From: Cellvibrio sp. 79
GTDB taxonomy: Bacteria > Pseudomonadota > Gammaproteobacteria > Pseudomonadales > Cellvibrionaceae
Direction of reading: 5' to 3'
Length of the DNA: 64,000 nucleotides
Assembly (NCBI GenBank): GCA_003056245.1
Contig: MVDH01000003.1
Coordinates: 454,187-518,186, forward strand
A program made the position numbers and the translations under genes. The notes beneath the pieces are model-generated. The model had not been told where the DNA came from. It worked only from the letters and a program-made list of their open reading frames with translations, and did no database searches. Each line of letters starts with the position of its first letter. Positions within the stretch are counted from its first letter, which is position 1. Below, piece after piece: positions 9,660 through 19,925 of the stretch.

Positions 9660-9676
9660 CGCGGGCCTTTCCTTTT

Positions 9677-9753
9677 GCACCTGTAGCTCAGTTGGATAGA
9701 GTAGCGGTTTCCGAAGCCGTTGGTCGCTGGTTCGAATCCAGTCAGGTGCGCCA
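9677..9753 (+). tRNA. tRNA-Arg, anticodon CCG
   Basis: The 77-base sequence folds as a full cloverleaf. It has a 7-bp acceptor stem (GCACCTG with CAGGTGC), a D arm, an anticodon stem GCGGT/GCCGT with loop TTCCGAA giving anticodon CCG, a 5-base variable region TGGTC, and a T arm GCTGG-TTCGAAT-CCAGT. The discriminator G and CCA are encoded. It lies between the two polysaccharide loci. tRNA-Arg genes are frequent integration sites, but I found no second copy of its 3' end in the window. Confidence 0.97.
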
Positions 9754-9843
9754 CTTGCTCCCACCGCAATAACAAACCCGCTAACATTTACGCCCAGCGT
9801 CACCGTGCGACACTCGATCAGTATTAAGCCTGGATAATGGCAA

Positions 9844-10725
9844 ATGAAAATATTAGTTACTGGAGCATCAGGGCAAATAGGGAAACATTTAATACCTCAA
9901 TTTGCCAATACCGAGCACAATGTTATTGCGCTTGACCACCAGCAATTGGATATCACGGACCTCGATAAAACTGTACAGCTCTTCAAACATTGCCAGCCCG
10001 AACTCACAATCAATCTCGCCGCCTACACTGCCGTCGACCAAGCGGAAGAAAATAGCGAGCACGCATTTGCTGTTAACCAGCAGGGCGCAGCAAATATCAG
10101 CAAAGCCGCTGATAGTATCAATGCCCCCATCATTCATTTATCAACTGACTATGTGTTTTCGGGCAACAAATCCACGCCCTACACTGAAAACGACATTCCC
10201 GACCCCATCAATATTTACGGCAAGAGCAAACTTGCCGGAGAACTTGCGGTTAGGCAATTTAACCCCCGCCATCTGATCTTAAGAACGGCATGGGTTTTCA
10301 GTAATGAGTCAAAAAACTTTCTAACAACAATGCTCCGGCTCGCCCGGCAACAAGAGATCATTTCTGTGGTGGATGACCAATCAGGAGGCCCAACCTATGC
10401 AAAACATGTTGCCCAAACTATTGTCGCCCTCACCAATCAACTCGCGGATTTTACCGCCGCTGATTGGGGCATTTATCATTATTCAGGCACGCCCTACACC
10501 ACATGGTTTGAATTTGCACAGGCAATATTCCAGGCTGCACAGCAAAAGCATGGATTTACTACGCCCCAGCTAACCCCTATCAAATCCAGCCACTATAAAA
10601 CCCCGGCAAGGCGCCCTCACAACTCACAGTTGAGCAACCAGAAAATCACTGATCGATTTACTATCCAGCCCGGCAATTGGCGCTTTGCATTGGAAGAATT
10701 GTTAACAAAACCAACCCCTGACTAA
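9844..10725 (+). CDS. rfbD: dTDP-4-dehydrorhamnose reductase
   Basis: The 293-residue SDR protein has T-G-A-S-G-Q-I-G-K for NAD(P)H binding, N-L-A-A-Y-T-A-V-D-Q-A-E, S-T-D-Y-V-F-S-G-N and the catalytic Y-G-K-S-K-L-A-G-E. These are the hallmarks of RfbD/RmlD, which makes the last step of dTDP-L-rhamnose synthesis. Length is normal for the family. No good ribosome site is visible before the ATG. It is followed by rfbC and rfbB in the same direction after a 173-base gap. rfbA, the first enzyme of the pathway, is missing from the window. Confidence 0.9.
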   Translation: MKILVTGASGQIGKHLIPQFANTEHNVIALDHQQLDITDLDKTVQLFKHCQPELTINLAAYTAVDQAEENSEHAFAVNQQGAANISKAADSINAPIIHLSTDYVFSGNKSTPYTENDIPDPINIYGKSKLAGELAVRQFNPRHLILRTAWVFSNESKNFLTTMLRLARQQEIISVVDDQSGGPTYAKHVAQTIVALTNQLADFTAADWGIYHYSGTPYTTWFEFAQAIFQAAQQKHGFTTPQLTPIKSSHYKTPARRPHNSQLSNQKITDRFTIQPGNWRFALEELLTKPTPD

Positions 10726-10898
10726 CCCAGGACGTGCAATCTTATTTCTGGATTGATCCGGATTTTAGATAACCACAACAAACAAGGAATAAGAAAGCTC
10801 TTCCAGTTTGTATCTTTTTGTAGCCTCTTGAAAATAACGATGCAGCCATCGCGGGATGACATTAAACTACGCGCCCAATTAATGCCCGCAGCGCATCT

Positions 10899-11435
10899 AT
10901 GAAGCTAAATGACACCTCAATCCCCGACGTTAAGATTCTTATCCCCGAGGTTTATTCGGATAATAGAGGGTTTTTCTTCGAAAGCTTTAATCAAAAGACA
11001 TTTGAGCGTTTGATAGGCAGACGCATCAATTTTGTACAAGACAATCACTCCATGTCCCGCAAGGGCGTGCTGCGCGGCCTCCATTATCAGGAAGAGCCCA
11101 TGGCACAGGCCAAGCTGATCAGGGTTCTAGCGGGTGAAATTTTTGATGTTGCGGTAGATATCCGACCATTATCTGCAACTTACCGTCAGTGGGTTGGGCA
11201 CTTATTGTCAGCGCAAAATCATCATCAGCTTTGGATTCCTGAAGGATTTGCCCATGGGTTCTGCGCATTGTCAGAAACTACCGAAGTAGAGTACAAAACA
11301 ACCAATTTTTATTCTCCCCAACATGAGAAATGCATTGCTTGGAATAGCGCCGAGCTAGCGATAGAATGGCCGGTTTTTGGAAAGCCCCTGCTATCCACAA
11401 AAGATGCTTACGGACGAAAAAGGGTCGCAGAATGA
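10899..11435 (+). CDS. rfbC: dTDP-4-dehydrorhamnose 3,5-epimerase
   Basis: The 178-residue cupin-type enzyme has the RfbC signatures [18 protein letters not shown], the catalytic-His segment L-R-G-L-H-Y-Q and the [10 protein letters not shown] segment. It epimerises C3 and C5 of dTDP-4-keto-6-deoxyglucose. Its stop overlaps the start of rfbB by four bases (ATGA at 11432-11435), which suggests translational coupling. Length is typical. The 173 bases upstream, which separate it from rfbD, contain no gene I can recognise. Confidence 0.92.
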   Translation: MKLNDTSIPDVKILIPEVYSDNRGFFFESFNQKTFERLIGRRINFVQDNHSMSRKGVLRGLHYQEEPMAQAKLIRVLAGEIFDVAVDIRPLSATYRQWVGHLLSAQNHHQLWIPEGFAHGFCALSETTEVEYKTTNFYSPQHEKCIAWNSAELAIEWPVFGKPLLSTKDAYGRKRVAE

Positions 11436-12481
11436 AAATTCTTATTACCGGTGGCGCAGGCTTTATTGGCTCTGCAGTTGTCCGTCATATTATTAACAAT
11501 ACCGCTGATTCAATTGTTAATCTTGACAAACTTACCTATGCCGGTAGCCTCGAATCCGTAGCGGATGTAGCAGATAGTGATCGTTACGTCTTTGAATGTA
11601 TCGATATTTGCCATCGCGATCAGCTCGATCGCGTTTTTCAGGAACAGCAACCGGATGTCGTTATGCACCTTGCTGCCGAAAGCCATGTTGATCGCTCTAT
11701 TGATAATCCAGCTACATTTATTGAAACCAATATTGTTGGCACTTACACCTTACTTGAAGCAGCGCGCCATTATTGGAAGGCTCTGTCAAATGAGCGCAAA
11801 GCTAACTTTCGTTTCCATCACATATCAACTGACGAAGTGTATGGAGACCTTGAAGGACCTGAAGGTTTATTTACCGAAAACACGCCCTACGCTCCAAGCT
11901 CACCTTACTCGGCCAGCAAAGCGAGCTCCGATCATTTGGTGCGTGCCTGGGGCCGCACTTATGGTCTGCCGACAATTGTTACCAACTGCTCAAATAACTA
12001 CGGCCCCTACCATTTTCCGGAGAAGCTAATCCCATTAGTGATTCTCAATGCCCTCGAAGGAAAACCTTTGCCGATATATGGTAACGGCACCCAAATTCGT
12101 GATTGGTTATTTGTTGAAGATCATGCCCGCGCCCTTTATAAGGTCATTACAACAGGTCAAATCGGTGAAACCTACAATATTGGCGGCCATAACGAAAAAC
12201 AAAATATTGAAGTAGTAACCAAAATTTGTACATTACTGGACGAGCTGCAACCGGCACAACATATTCATGTGAAAAGTTACAAAGAACTCATCACATTTGT
12301 ACCGGATCGGCCAGGCCACGACGTACGCTACGCCATTGACGCGGGAAAAATTCAACGCGAATTAGGCTGGAAACCGGAAGAGACGTTCGAATCTGGTATG
12401 CGCAAAACTATTGAATGGTTTTTACATAACTTAAATCAAGTTCAGCAAAGAAAAAAACGCGTGAATGAATTCACCTGGTAG
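11432..12481 (+). CDS. rfbB: dTDP-glucose 4,6-dehydratase
   Basis: The 349-residue SDR enzyme begins [14 protein letters not shown] and carries [10 protein letters not shown], the catalytic S-T-D-E-V-Y-G-D-L and the Y-S-A-S-K-A-S-S-D pair. C-S-N-N-Y-G-P and R-D-W-L-F-V-E-D-H follow. It converts dTDP-glucose to the 4-keto-6-deoxy form that rfbC uses. I start it at the ATG at 11432 because the family begins directly at the Rossmann strand; an in-frame ATG at 11366 lies inside rfbC. The C-terminal tail ([10 protein letters not shown]) is ordinary. Confidence 0.93.
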   Translation: MKILITGGAGFIGSAVVRHIINNTADSIVNLDKLTYAGSLESVADVADSDRYVFECIDICHRDQLDRVFQEQQPDVVMHLAAESHVDRSIDNPATFIETNIVGTYTLLEAARHYWKALSNERKANFRFHHISTDEVYGDLEGPEGLFTENTPYAPSSPYSASKASSDHLVRAWGRTYGLPTIVTNCSNNYGPYHFPEKLIPLVILNALEGKPLPIYGNGTQIRDWLFVEDHARALYKVITTGQIGETYNIGGHNEKQNIEVVTKICTLLDELQPAQHIHVKSYKELITFVPDRPGHDVRYAIDAGKIQRELGWKPEETFESGMRKTIEWFLHNLNQVQQRKKRVNEFTW

Positions 12482-12581
12482 CGTCAATCTTAAAGCTACT
12501 GTTTATTAAATGTTGTACCACTTCAAGTACTCTCAAACAGTATTTAAATCTACGGCAAGAGCTAAATTTGTAGGATTAACG

Positions 12582-13856
12582 ATGGAAATTGATAACACAA
12601 AGATCGCAATTATTGGTTTAGGTTATGTAGGCCTGCCATTAGCTGTTGAATTCGGCAAACACATTGACACCATTGGTTTTGATATTAATCAGGAACGAAT
12701 TCAATCGTTGATTAATGGTATCGATAAAACATTTGAATTAAACACAGATGAATTAAAAGCCGCAACCAAGCTGACATTCCACCACGATAAGTCAGCATTG
12801 AATAGTTGCAACGTCTTTATCGTGACAGTGCCAACTCCGATTAATGAAAGCAAACAACCGGACTTAACCCCATTAGAAAAAGCGTCAGCGCTGCTAGGAA
12901 GCATTATAAACAAGGGGGCTATTGTAATCTATGAATCCACGGTTTACCCGGGGTGCACCGAAGAAATTTGTATTCCAATCATTGAAAAAATATCGGGCCT
13001 TAAATTCAATATTGATTTTTTTGCCGGGTATAGCCCTGAAAGAATTAACCCGGGCGATAAACAACATCGCGTTCACAACATCACCAAAGTGACCTCAGGA
13101 TCAACTCCGGATGTAGCTGAATTTGTAGATCAGTTGTATAAAAAAATTGTTGTAGTTGGCACACATAAAGCGAGCAGCATAAAAGTCGCAGAAGCGGCCA
13201 AAGTAATTGAGAATACTCAGCGGGATATTAATATTGCTCTTATTAATGAACTCGCGTTGATTTTTAAACGGCTTGAAATCGATACACTCGAAGTCCTGGA
13301 AGCGGCGGGAACAAAGTGGAACTTCTTGCCATTTCGCCCCGGTCTGGTAGGTGGGCACTGTATTAGTGTCGACCCATATTATTTAACGCATAAGGCCCAA
13401 CAGGTAGGTTACAACCCGGAAGTTATACTTGCAGGAAGACGAATCAACGATAGCATGGGAAGCTTTATCGCTGATTCAGTAATAAAAATGATGACTCAGC
13501 GTAAATGCCATGTTGTTGACTCAAATATCTTGATTTTAGGCTTTACGTTTAAAGAAAACTGCCCCGATTTGAGAAACACTCGAGTGGTCGACATCATCAA
13601 GGAATTAATAAATTACAATGCAAATGTTGATGTTTACGATCCATGGGCGGATAACACGGAAGCAGAACATGAATATGGATTACAACTGATAAGTCACCCT
13701 CAAAAGAACAGGTACGATGCAATTATCATTTGTGTTGCGCATGATCAATTTAAAGAAATGGGAGCGGAAAACATTCGCGCCCTGGGGAAAACCAATCATG
13801 TTTTATTTGATGTAAAACATGTTTTATCCAAATCTGATGTCGACGGTCGACTCTAA
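12582..13856 (+). CDS. UDP-N-acetylhexosamine 6-dehydrogenase (WbpA/TviB type), copy 2
   Basis: The 424-residue protein has [26 protein letters not shown] and [11 protein letters not shown], and it closely matches the gene at 6330. I start it at the ATG at 12582, which has AGGA six bases upstream; an in-frame ATG at 12510 adds a non-conserved leader. With the four genes that follow (oxidoreductase, acetyltransferase, aminotransferase and, further on, an epimerase) it completes a WbpA-B-E-D-I-type route from UDP-GlcNAc to a 2,3-diamino-uronic acid sugar. Codons here are more AT-rich than in copy 1, so it was probably not duplicated in place recently. Confidence 0.88.
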   Translation: MEIDNTKIAIIGLGYVGLPLAVEFGKHIDTIGFDINQERIQSLINGIDKTFELNTDELKAATKLTFHHDKSALNSCNVFIVTVPTPINESKQPDLTPLEKASALLGSIINKGAIVIYESTVYPGCTEEICIPIIEKISGLKFNIDFFAGYSPERINPGDKQHRVHNITKVTSGSTPDVAEFVDQLYKKIVVVGTHKASSIKVAEAAKVIENTQRDINIALINELALIFKRLEIDTLEVLEAAGTKWNFLPFRPGLVGGHCISVDPYYLTHKAQQVGYNPEVILAGRRINDSMGSFIADSVIKMMTQRKCHVVDSNILILGFTFKENCPDLRNTRVVDIIKELINYNANVDVYDPWADNTEAEHEYGLQLISHPQKNRYDAIIICVAHDQFKEMGAENIRALGKTNHVLFDVKHVLSKSDVDGRL

Positions 13857-13873
13857 AATAGTCAAGCAAATAG

Positions 13874-14836
<963 letters not shown>

Positions 14837-14837
14837 C

Positions 14838-15425
14838 ATGAGTTACTCCAAACATGAAAGCGCCATTATTGATGATGGCGCTGAAATCGGGGATGGATCC
14901 CGGGTTTGGCATTTTGTTCATATATGTGGCGGTGCGCGGATCGGAAAAGGAGTATCGCTCGGACAGAATGTTTTTGTCGGCAACAAAACCACAATTGGAG
15001 ACAACTGCAAAATCCAAAATAATGTTTCTATCTATGACAACGTTCATTTGGAAGAGGGTGTTTTTTGCGGTCCGAGTATGGTGTTTACAAACGTGTATAA
15101 TCCGCGCTCACTTATTGAAAGAAAAAATGAATATCGAACGACCCTGGTTAAACGCGGCGCTACCTTGGGAGCAAATTGCACAATTATATGCGGCGTAACA
15201 ATAGGTGAATTTGCTTTTGTAGGCGCCGGTGCAGTTGTAAACGAGAACGTTAAACCCTACGCACTTATGGTCGGCGTGCCCGCCAGGCAAATTGGTTGGA
15301 TGAGCGAATACGGTGAGCGCTTGGCATTGGCTATTGATGCAGAGGGCGAAGCCTCGTGTCCACACACAAATGCTATTTACCAATTAAGAAATGGCAATTT
15401 AACTAAATTGAACTCAATAATTTGA
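14838..15425 (+). CDS. UDP-3-amino-sugar N-acetyltransferase (WbpD/WlbB type)
   Basis: The 195-residue protein is a left-handed beta-helix hexapeptide-repeat acyltransferase (repeats such as [20 protein letters not shown] and [15 protein letters not shown]). It has the F-T-N-V-Y-N-P-R segment typical of WbpD/WlbB. It would acetylate the 3-amino group made by the adjacent aminotransferase. The ATG at 14838 begins one base after the previous stop; the longer reading frame from 14709 overlaps the oxidoreductase and is not conserved in kind. Confidence 0.88.
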   Translation: MSYSKHESAIIDDGAEIGDGSRVWHFVHICGGARIGKGVSLGQNVFVGNKTTIGDNCKIQNNVSIYDNVHLEEGVFCGPSMVFTNVYNPRSLIERKNEYRTTLVKRGATLGANCTIICGVTIGEFAFVGAGAVVNENVKPYALMVGVPARQIGWMSEYGERLALAIDAEGEASCPHTNAIYQLRNGNLTKLNSII

Positions 15426-15444
15426 ATTTAAAGATCGTACTACT

Positions 15445-16566
15445 ATGGAATTTATAGATCTAAAAACCCAGTACCAATGTTTGAAAGAACGAATAGACCA
15501 ACGCATCCACAAAGTTTTGGATCATGGCCATTATATTATGGGCCCGGAGGTCCAGGAGCTGGAAATTGAGCTGGCGAACTATGTAGGTGTTAAATACGCA
15601 ATCACATGTGCGAACGGAACAGATGCATTGCAGTTGGCAATGATGGCATTCGAAATTGGTGAGGGTGATGCTGTTTTTGTCCCAACTTTTACCTTCTTTG
15701 CCACTGCCGAAGTTGTTTCATTTGCAAAAGCGACTCCTATTTTTATCGACTCGGATGCACAAACATTCAACATTGATCCCGAAAAACTCGAAGAAGAAAT
15801 CCTCAAAACAATTCGCGAAGGCAAGCTTGTGCCAAAGGCAATCATTGCCGTAGATTTATTTGGATTACCTGCTGACTATCCAAAAATTGAAGCCATCGCT
15901 AAAAAGTACAATCTAAAGTTAATTGAAGATGCCGCCCAAGGATTTGGTGGTTCAATCAATGGCAAAATGGCTGGCAGTTTTGGCGATATTGCTACGACAA
16001 GTTTTTTTCCTGCAAAACCATTAGGATGTTATGGTGACGGCGGAGCTATTTTTACCAATGATGACAACCTGGCAGATTTACTCCGCTCATACCGTGTGCA
16101 TGGAAAAGGCATAGACAAATACGACAATATTAGAATCGGTGTAAATAGCCGGCTCGATACAATACAAGCAGCAATACTCCTGGAAAAACTAGCTGCATTC
16201 CCGCACGAACTACAATTACGCAATGAAGCTGCCAAAGCTTATACCGAAGCACTAAACAAAAAGTTCATAACCCCATTCGTTCCTGACGGATATGTCAGCT
16301 CCTGGGCTCAATACACAATCGTCAGTAATGATCGCGATGCCCTGATGGCAACACTCAAAGGTAACGGTATTCCATCAATGATCTACTACTCCAAGTGTAT
16401 GCATGAACAAACTGCATTTTTGAACTTGAACCAGAAAGGGTTAGCTGTAGCCGAGCGATTGTCTGGTAATGTTTTTAGCTTACCTATGCACCCCTATTTG
16501 GAAAAACATGACCTGTCTCGTATTAGTGAAGTGTTATTAAGTTGTACGGTTGACGATGCTCAATAA
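15445..16566 (+). CDS. DegT-family UDP-3-keto-sugar aminotransferase (WbpE/WlbC type)
   Basis: The 373-residue PLP enzyme begins M-E-F-I-D-L-K-T-Q-Y, usual for WbpE-type aminotransferases. It carries G-T-D-A-L-Q-L-A, E-D-A-A-Q-G-F-G-G and the PLP lysine in F-F-P-A-K-P-L-G-C-Y-G-D-G-G-A, followed by H-G-K-G and N-S-R-L-D-T-I-Q-A. It would transfer an amino group to C3 of the keto-uronic sugar made by the oxidoreductase. Its end overlaps the beginning of the flippase gene. The assignment to the 3-amino pathway comes from the neighbours; the family itself is broad. Confidence 0.88.
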   Translation: MEFIDLKTQYQCLKERIDQRIHKVLDHGHYIMGPEVQELEIELANYVGVKYAITCANGTDALQLAMMAFEIGEGDAVFVPTFTFFATAEVVSFAKATPIFIDSDAQTFNIDPEKLEEEILKTIREGKLVPKAIIAVDLFGLPADYPKIEAIAKKYNLKLIEDAAQGFGGSINGKMAGSFGDIATTSFFPAKPLGCYGDGGAIFTNDDNLADLLRSYRVHGKGIDKYDNIRIGVNSRLDTIQAAILLEKLAAFPHELQLRNEAAKAYTEALNKKFITPFVPDGYVSSWAQYTIVSNDRDALMATLKGNGIPSMIYYSKCMHEQTAFLNLNQKGLAVAERLSGNVFSLPMHPYLEKHDLSRISEVLLSCTVDDAQ

Positions 16567-17917
16567 ATTAACAAGAGCGATACGAAACCCAAGCGACTTT
16601 TTCCGGTCCCTAATGGTACTGGTAACAGGTACAGTGGTAGCACAGTTAATAATGTTGGTAGCATTACCACTGTTAACCCGTCTGTATGCCCCTGAGGATT
16701 TTAGCGCTTTAGCTGTTTACGCTTCTTTGTTGGGTATTTTATCCGTTGCTGCCTGTCTCGGATTAGATATGGCAGTTTCAATGCCTGAGTCTGATGAAGA
16801 ATCCAGCAGCCTTTTAATTCTGGCAATCTTCTTTGCAGCAATAACGTCACTCGTTACTGGCTTGGCGCTTTATTTTTTTGATGATAGCTTCCTGATCAAA
16901 ATTGGACTTGAAAAATTGCTACCTTTTTTATGGATGATACCGGCAGGAATTTTTATTAGTGCGGTTTATAGCGCGGTCCAGTTTTATGCCGTACGAAAAA
17001 AGTCATTTTCATATATAGCAAAAGCAAAAATCGGTCAGTCCTCCGCAGCGATATCGAGTCAAATCGGTTTGGGAGCCTATGGCGTTACGCCGTTTGGATT
17101 GTTATTCGGACAAATGCTAAGTGGTGGAATTGGATTTTTGTACTTATGCTCACGCTTGATAGGCAAAGAAAGTTTATCCGGAATATCTTTTGGCAACTTG
17201 AAAGCGGTATTAATTAAGTATAAAAAATTTCCTCAATTTACTACGTTTGAAACATTAACGAACAGTGCCGGCATTCAAGTTCCTATTATTCTTATTGCAA
17301 CATTCATTGCCGGTCCGGAAGCGGGATTTCTTTTTTTGGCCACGAGGGTTATGCAAGCGCCAATGTCACTGATTGGCGGAGCAATTAGCCAAGTTTATCT
17401 TGCCAACGCACCACAAGAGAATAGTAAAGGAAACCTTGGGCCATTTACCGAAAAAATCATTAGTGGGCTAGTTAAAGTCGGTGTTGGTCCAATAATATTC
17501 GCAGGAATTACGGCGCCGCTTATTTTTTCAATAGTTTTTGGTGCCGAGTGGGAGCGATCCGGCGTGTTGGTTGCCTGGATGACCCCTTGGTTTATTTTTC
17601 AGTTTCTAGCATCGCCAATTTCGATGGCAATGCATGTTAAAAACATGCAAAAGTTAATGTTGGCTATAACGGTTTCAGGCTTCATGCTTAGGGTCGGAAC
17701 GTTACTATTCATAAGCCTTTTCTCCAAAGAAATTTTATCTGAATGCTACGCCATTTCTGCTGGTGTTTTTTACTTTTTCTGTTTTCTTATTTTTTCAGCG
17801 TGCGCCGGTCTCACCATAAAAAAACTAATTTCAATTTTATTTATAAATTATAAGTATATTTTACCGTGGATATTTTTTGCCGTTATTCTGAGGCAAATAT
17901 ATTTTTTAATATTTTAA
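16556..17917 (+). CDS. Wzx-type O-antigen/oligosaccharide flippase
   Basis: The 453-residue protein has about 12 hydrophobic segments and the N-terminal pattern of the polysaccharide flippase family (S-L-M-V-L-V-T-G-T-V-V-A-Q, then A-L-P-L-L-T-R-L-Y-A-P-E-D-F). It would move undecaprenyl-linked repeat units across the inner membrane. I use the ATG at 16556, which overlaps the end of the aminotransferase gene by 11 bases; a TTG at 16550 is also in frame. The DNA becomes visibly AT-rich from here on, typical for Wzx/Wzy genes. Confidence 0.85.
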   Translation: MLNKLTRAIRNPSDFFRSLMVLVTGTVVAQLIMLVALPLLTRLYAPEDFSALAVYASLLGILSVAACLGLDMAVSMPESDEESSSLLILAIFFAAITSLVTGLALYFFDDSFLIKIGLEKLLPFLWMIPAGIFISAVYSAVQFYAVRKKSFSYIAKAKIGQSSAAISSQIGLGAYGVTPFGLLFGQMLSGGIGFLYLCSRLIGKESLSGISFGNLKAVLIKYKKFPQFTTFETLTNSAGIQVPIILIATFIAGPEAGFLFLATRVMQAPMSLIGGAISQVYLANAPQENSKGNLGPFTEKIISGLVKVGVGPIIFAGITAPLIFSIVFGAEWERSGVLVAWMTPWFIFQFLASPISMAMHVKNMQKLMLAITVSGFMLRVGTLLFISLFSKEILSECYAISAGVFYFFCFLIFSACAGLTIKKLISILFINYKYILPWIFFAVILRQIYFLIF

Positions 17918-17933
17918 TATTTTGAATTTGCTT

Positions 17934-18500
17934 ATGAAAAATTTCCTTAGATTGCTCTTAAAAAAATTATCTCCGCTATTGAAATTTATCCTGTCATTAT
18001 TTTTTGATAAAAAATACCTCACAGGAAGGCATTTCGATTCAGGAATAGAGGGATACCTTTGGGGGTTTCGAGCTATTTGGTGCAGGAACATATTGCGCCT
18101 GGCTCGCCCGGCACCTTGGCCAATGGTCTTGGGCTGCATTGTGTCAAAACCTGCAAACCTGCATTTTCATCCGGATGATATTGATAATTTCCAATCCCCT
18201 GGAACATATTTTCAAAACTTTAAAGGACATATTTATTTAGGAAAAGGCACATATATTGCACCCAATGTCGGGTTAATTACTGCGAATCATGATTTCCAAA
18301 ATCTTGACCAGCACACTGAAGGAAAGGACATCATTATTGGAGACAAATGCTGGATTGGCATGAATGCAGTTATTTTACCTGGCGTAGTTTTGGGAGAAAG
18401 GACAATCGTTGCTGCCGGGGCGGTGGTGTCAAAAAGTTTTCCAGATGGGAAGGTGGTGATTGGTGGCGTTCCCGCGAAGATCATAAAGTCAATTAACTAA
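17934..18500 (+). CDS. Hexapeptide-repeat sugar O-acetyltransferase
   Basis: The 188-residue protein has a basic N-terminus and a C-terminal left-handed beta helix (I-Y-L-G-K-G-T-Y-I-A-P-N-V-G-L, I-I-G-D-K-C-W-I-G-M-N-A-V-I-L-P-G-V, V-A-A-G-A-V-V). It has the active-site-type N-H-D segment of the NodL/LacA/WbbJ group. It would add an acetyl group to a sugar of the repeat unit; acceptor unknown. The start could be the ATG at 17934 or the TTG at 17922. It is placed between the flippase and hisH, in the position of an optional decoration gene. Confidence 0.75.
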   Translation: MKNFLRLLLKKLSPLLKFILSLFFDKKYLTGRHFDSGIEGYLWGFRAIWCRNILRLARPAPWPMVLGCIVSKPANLHFHPDDIDNFQSPGTYFQNFKGHIYLGKGTYIAPNVGLITANHDFQNLDQHTEGKDIIIGDKCWIGMNAVILPGVVLGERTIVAAGAVVSKSFPDGKVVIGGVPAKIIKSIN

Positions 18501-18541
18501 ACGTTGGTTTAAGTAAACTTACTATTTCAAAAAGTGAAAAC

Positions 18542-19162
18542 ATGATTTCAATCCTCGATTATGGCGCGGGAAATACGAACTCTGTTGTTCGTATGATCGA
18601 AAAAGTTGGCGGGAAATCGCAGAGAGTTTCAACTCCCGGCGAAATTTTAAATGCTGAAAAATTAATTATTCCTGGCGTGGGTGCATACGACCATGGAATG
18701 GGACAGTTACATGAGAATGGATTGATAGATGCATTAAATATAGTAGCTCTGGAAAAAAAAATACCCATCCTTGGGATTTGCCTCGGTATGCAATTGATGT
18801 GCAATAGAAGTGACGAAGGCTCCCTCCCCGGGCTGGGCTGGATAGATGCCGATGTACTTCGATTTTCTCCAGATCACTTAGCTAATTTACGTGTACCTCA
18901 TATGGGGTGGAATACTTTAAATATATCTAAAGAAAACGCTCTGCTTCCCTTGAGTGAAACAGAAAGGCGTTTTTACTTTGTTCATTCTTATAGGGTTACA
19001 TGTAACGATGCAAGTGATGTTGTTGCAAGCACACACTATGGAGAAGATTTTGTTTCTGCTTTTCAGAGAAATAATTTAGTTGGTGTTCAATTCCATCCCG
19101 AAAAAAGCCATCGCTTTGGTATGAGTTTATTTCGCAATTTCCTGGAGGCAAATTGTGCTTAA
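18542..19162 (+). CDS. hisH: HisH-type glutamine amidotransferase of the polysaccharide locus
   Basis: The 206-residue class I glutamine amidotransferase has the nucleophile in L-G-I-C-L-G-M-Q-L (Cys80) and the His-Glu pair in F-H-P-E-K-S (about 185-187), so the triad is complete. It resembles imidazole-glycerol-phosphate synthase HisH, but it lies with hisF and a WbpG-type gene as in P. aeruginosa O5. There the pair is thought to supply ammonia for an acetamidino group on a sugar, not histidine synthesis. Its stop overlaps hisF, whose GTG start has GGAGG in the end of hisH. Confidence 0.88.
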   Translation: MISILDYGAGNTNSVVRMIEKVGGKSQRVSTPGEILNAEKLIIPGVGAYDHGMGQLHENGLIDALNIVALEKKIPILGICLGMQLMCNRSDEGSLPGLGWIDADVLRFSPDHLANLRVPHMGWNTLNISKENALLPLSETERRFYFVHSYRVTCNDASDVVASTHYGEDFVSAFQRNNLVGVQFHPEKSHRFGMSLFRNFLEANCA

Positions 19163-19925
19163 ACATAGAGTAATTCCTGCTCTTCTATTACAGGATAGAG
19201 GGTTGGTTAAAACCCGAAAATTCAAAGATGGGAAATATGTAGGTGATCCTTTAAACGCTATACGCATTTTCAATGACAAGGAAGTCGATGAGTTGATGGT
19301 TCTGGACATTGTTGCGTCAAAGCGGGGCCAAGAACCAGACTACTCTATTATCGAACAGTTTGCTGGCGAATGCTTCATGCCACTTTGCTATGGCGGAGGA
19401 GTCCGCACACTAGACCAAGCTGCGCGCATTTTCGATTTAGGTGTTGAAAAAATAAGTATTCAGTCTGCTGCTATTTCAAATATCAAGTTAATTTCTGACA
19501 TTGCCAATCGCTTTGGCAGTCAAAGTGTAGTTGTATCAATCGACGTTAAATATAACTGGCTAAAACAACCTCGCCTTTATCAAAGCAGTAACAGAAAGCT
19601 TTTGAAACAGGATTGGCTTGAATTTTCTCAATCTGCAGTCAATGCAGGTGCAGGTGAATTAGTAATTAACGCAGTTGATCGTGACGGCGAAATGTGTGGA
19701 TACGATATTGAGTTAATTACAAAGATAACACGATCTGTATCTGTCCCTGTAATTGCATTAGGCGGGGCAGGAAATCTGGGTGATCTAAAAAAAGCGGTAC
19801 ATGCTGGTGCATCAGCTGTTGCAGCAGGATCAATGTTTGTTTATCAAGGTCCACACCGAGCCGTTTTGATTACATACCCGCCGTATTCTGAACTAGAAAA
19901 TCTATTGGAGTTTGATAATGAGTAG
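19155..19925 (+). CDS. hisF: HisF-type cyclase subunit of the polysaccharide locus
   Basis: The 256-residue (beta/alpha)8 protein carries R-V-I-P-A-L-L-L, Y-G-G-G-V-R-T and the C-terminal I-A-L-G-G-A-G-N-L and A-A-G-S-M-F-V-Y phosphate-binding loops of the HisF family. It departs from housekeeping HisF at several places: the first strand reads A-L-L-L-Q-D-R-G instead of C-L-D-V. This fits the HisF2 group in O-antigen loci that channels ammonia to a WbpG-type amidotransferase. The start is a GTG at 19155 with a strong GGAGG seven bases upstream. It overlaps hisH by 8 bases and the following gene by 8. Confidence 0.87.
   Translation: MLKHRVIPALLLQDRGLVKTRKFKDGKYVGDPLNAIRIFNDKEVDELMVLDIVASKRGQEPDYSIIEQFAGECFMPLCYGGGVRTLDQAARIFDLGVEKISIQSAAISNIKLISDIANRFGSQSVVVSIDVKYNWLKQPRLYQSSNRKLLKQDWLEFSQSAVNAGAGELVINAVDRDGEMCGYDIELITKITRSVSVPVIALGGAGNLGDLKKAVHAGASAVAAGSMFVYQGPHRAVLITYPPYSELENLLEFDNE

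Noticed and set aside
9677-9753. Genomic island bounded by a repeated tRNA 3' end
   Set aside because: No integrase and no second copy of the tRNA end were seen from 9754 to 64000 by reading; kept only as a question.
18542-19925. hisH and hisF as part of the histidine operon
   Set aside because: No other his gene is near, HisF departs from the housekeeping type at its first strand, and a WbpG-type gene overlaps it; a polysaccharide role fits better.
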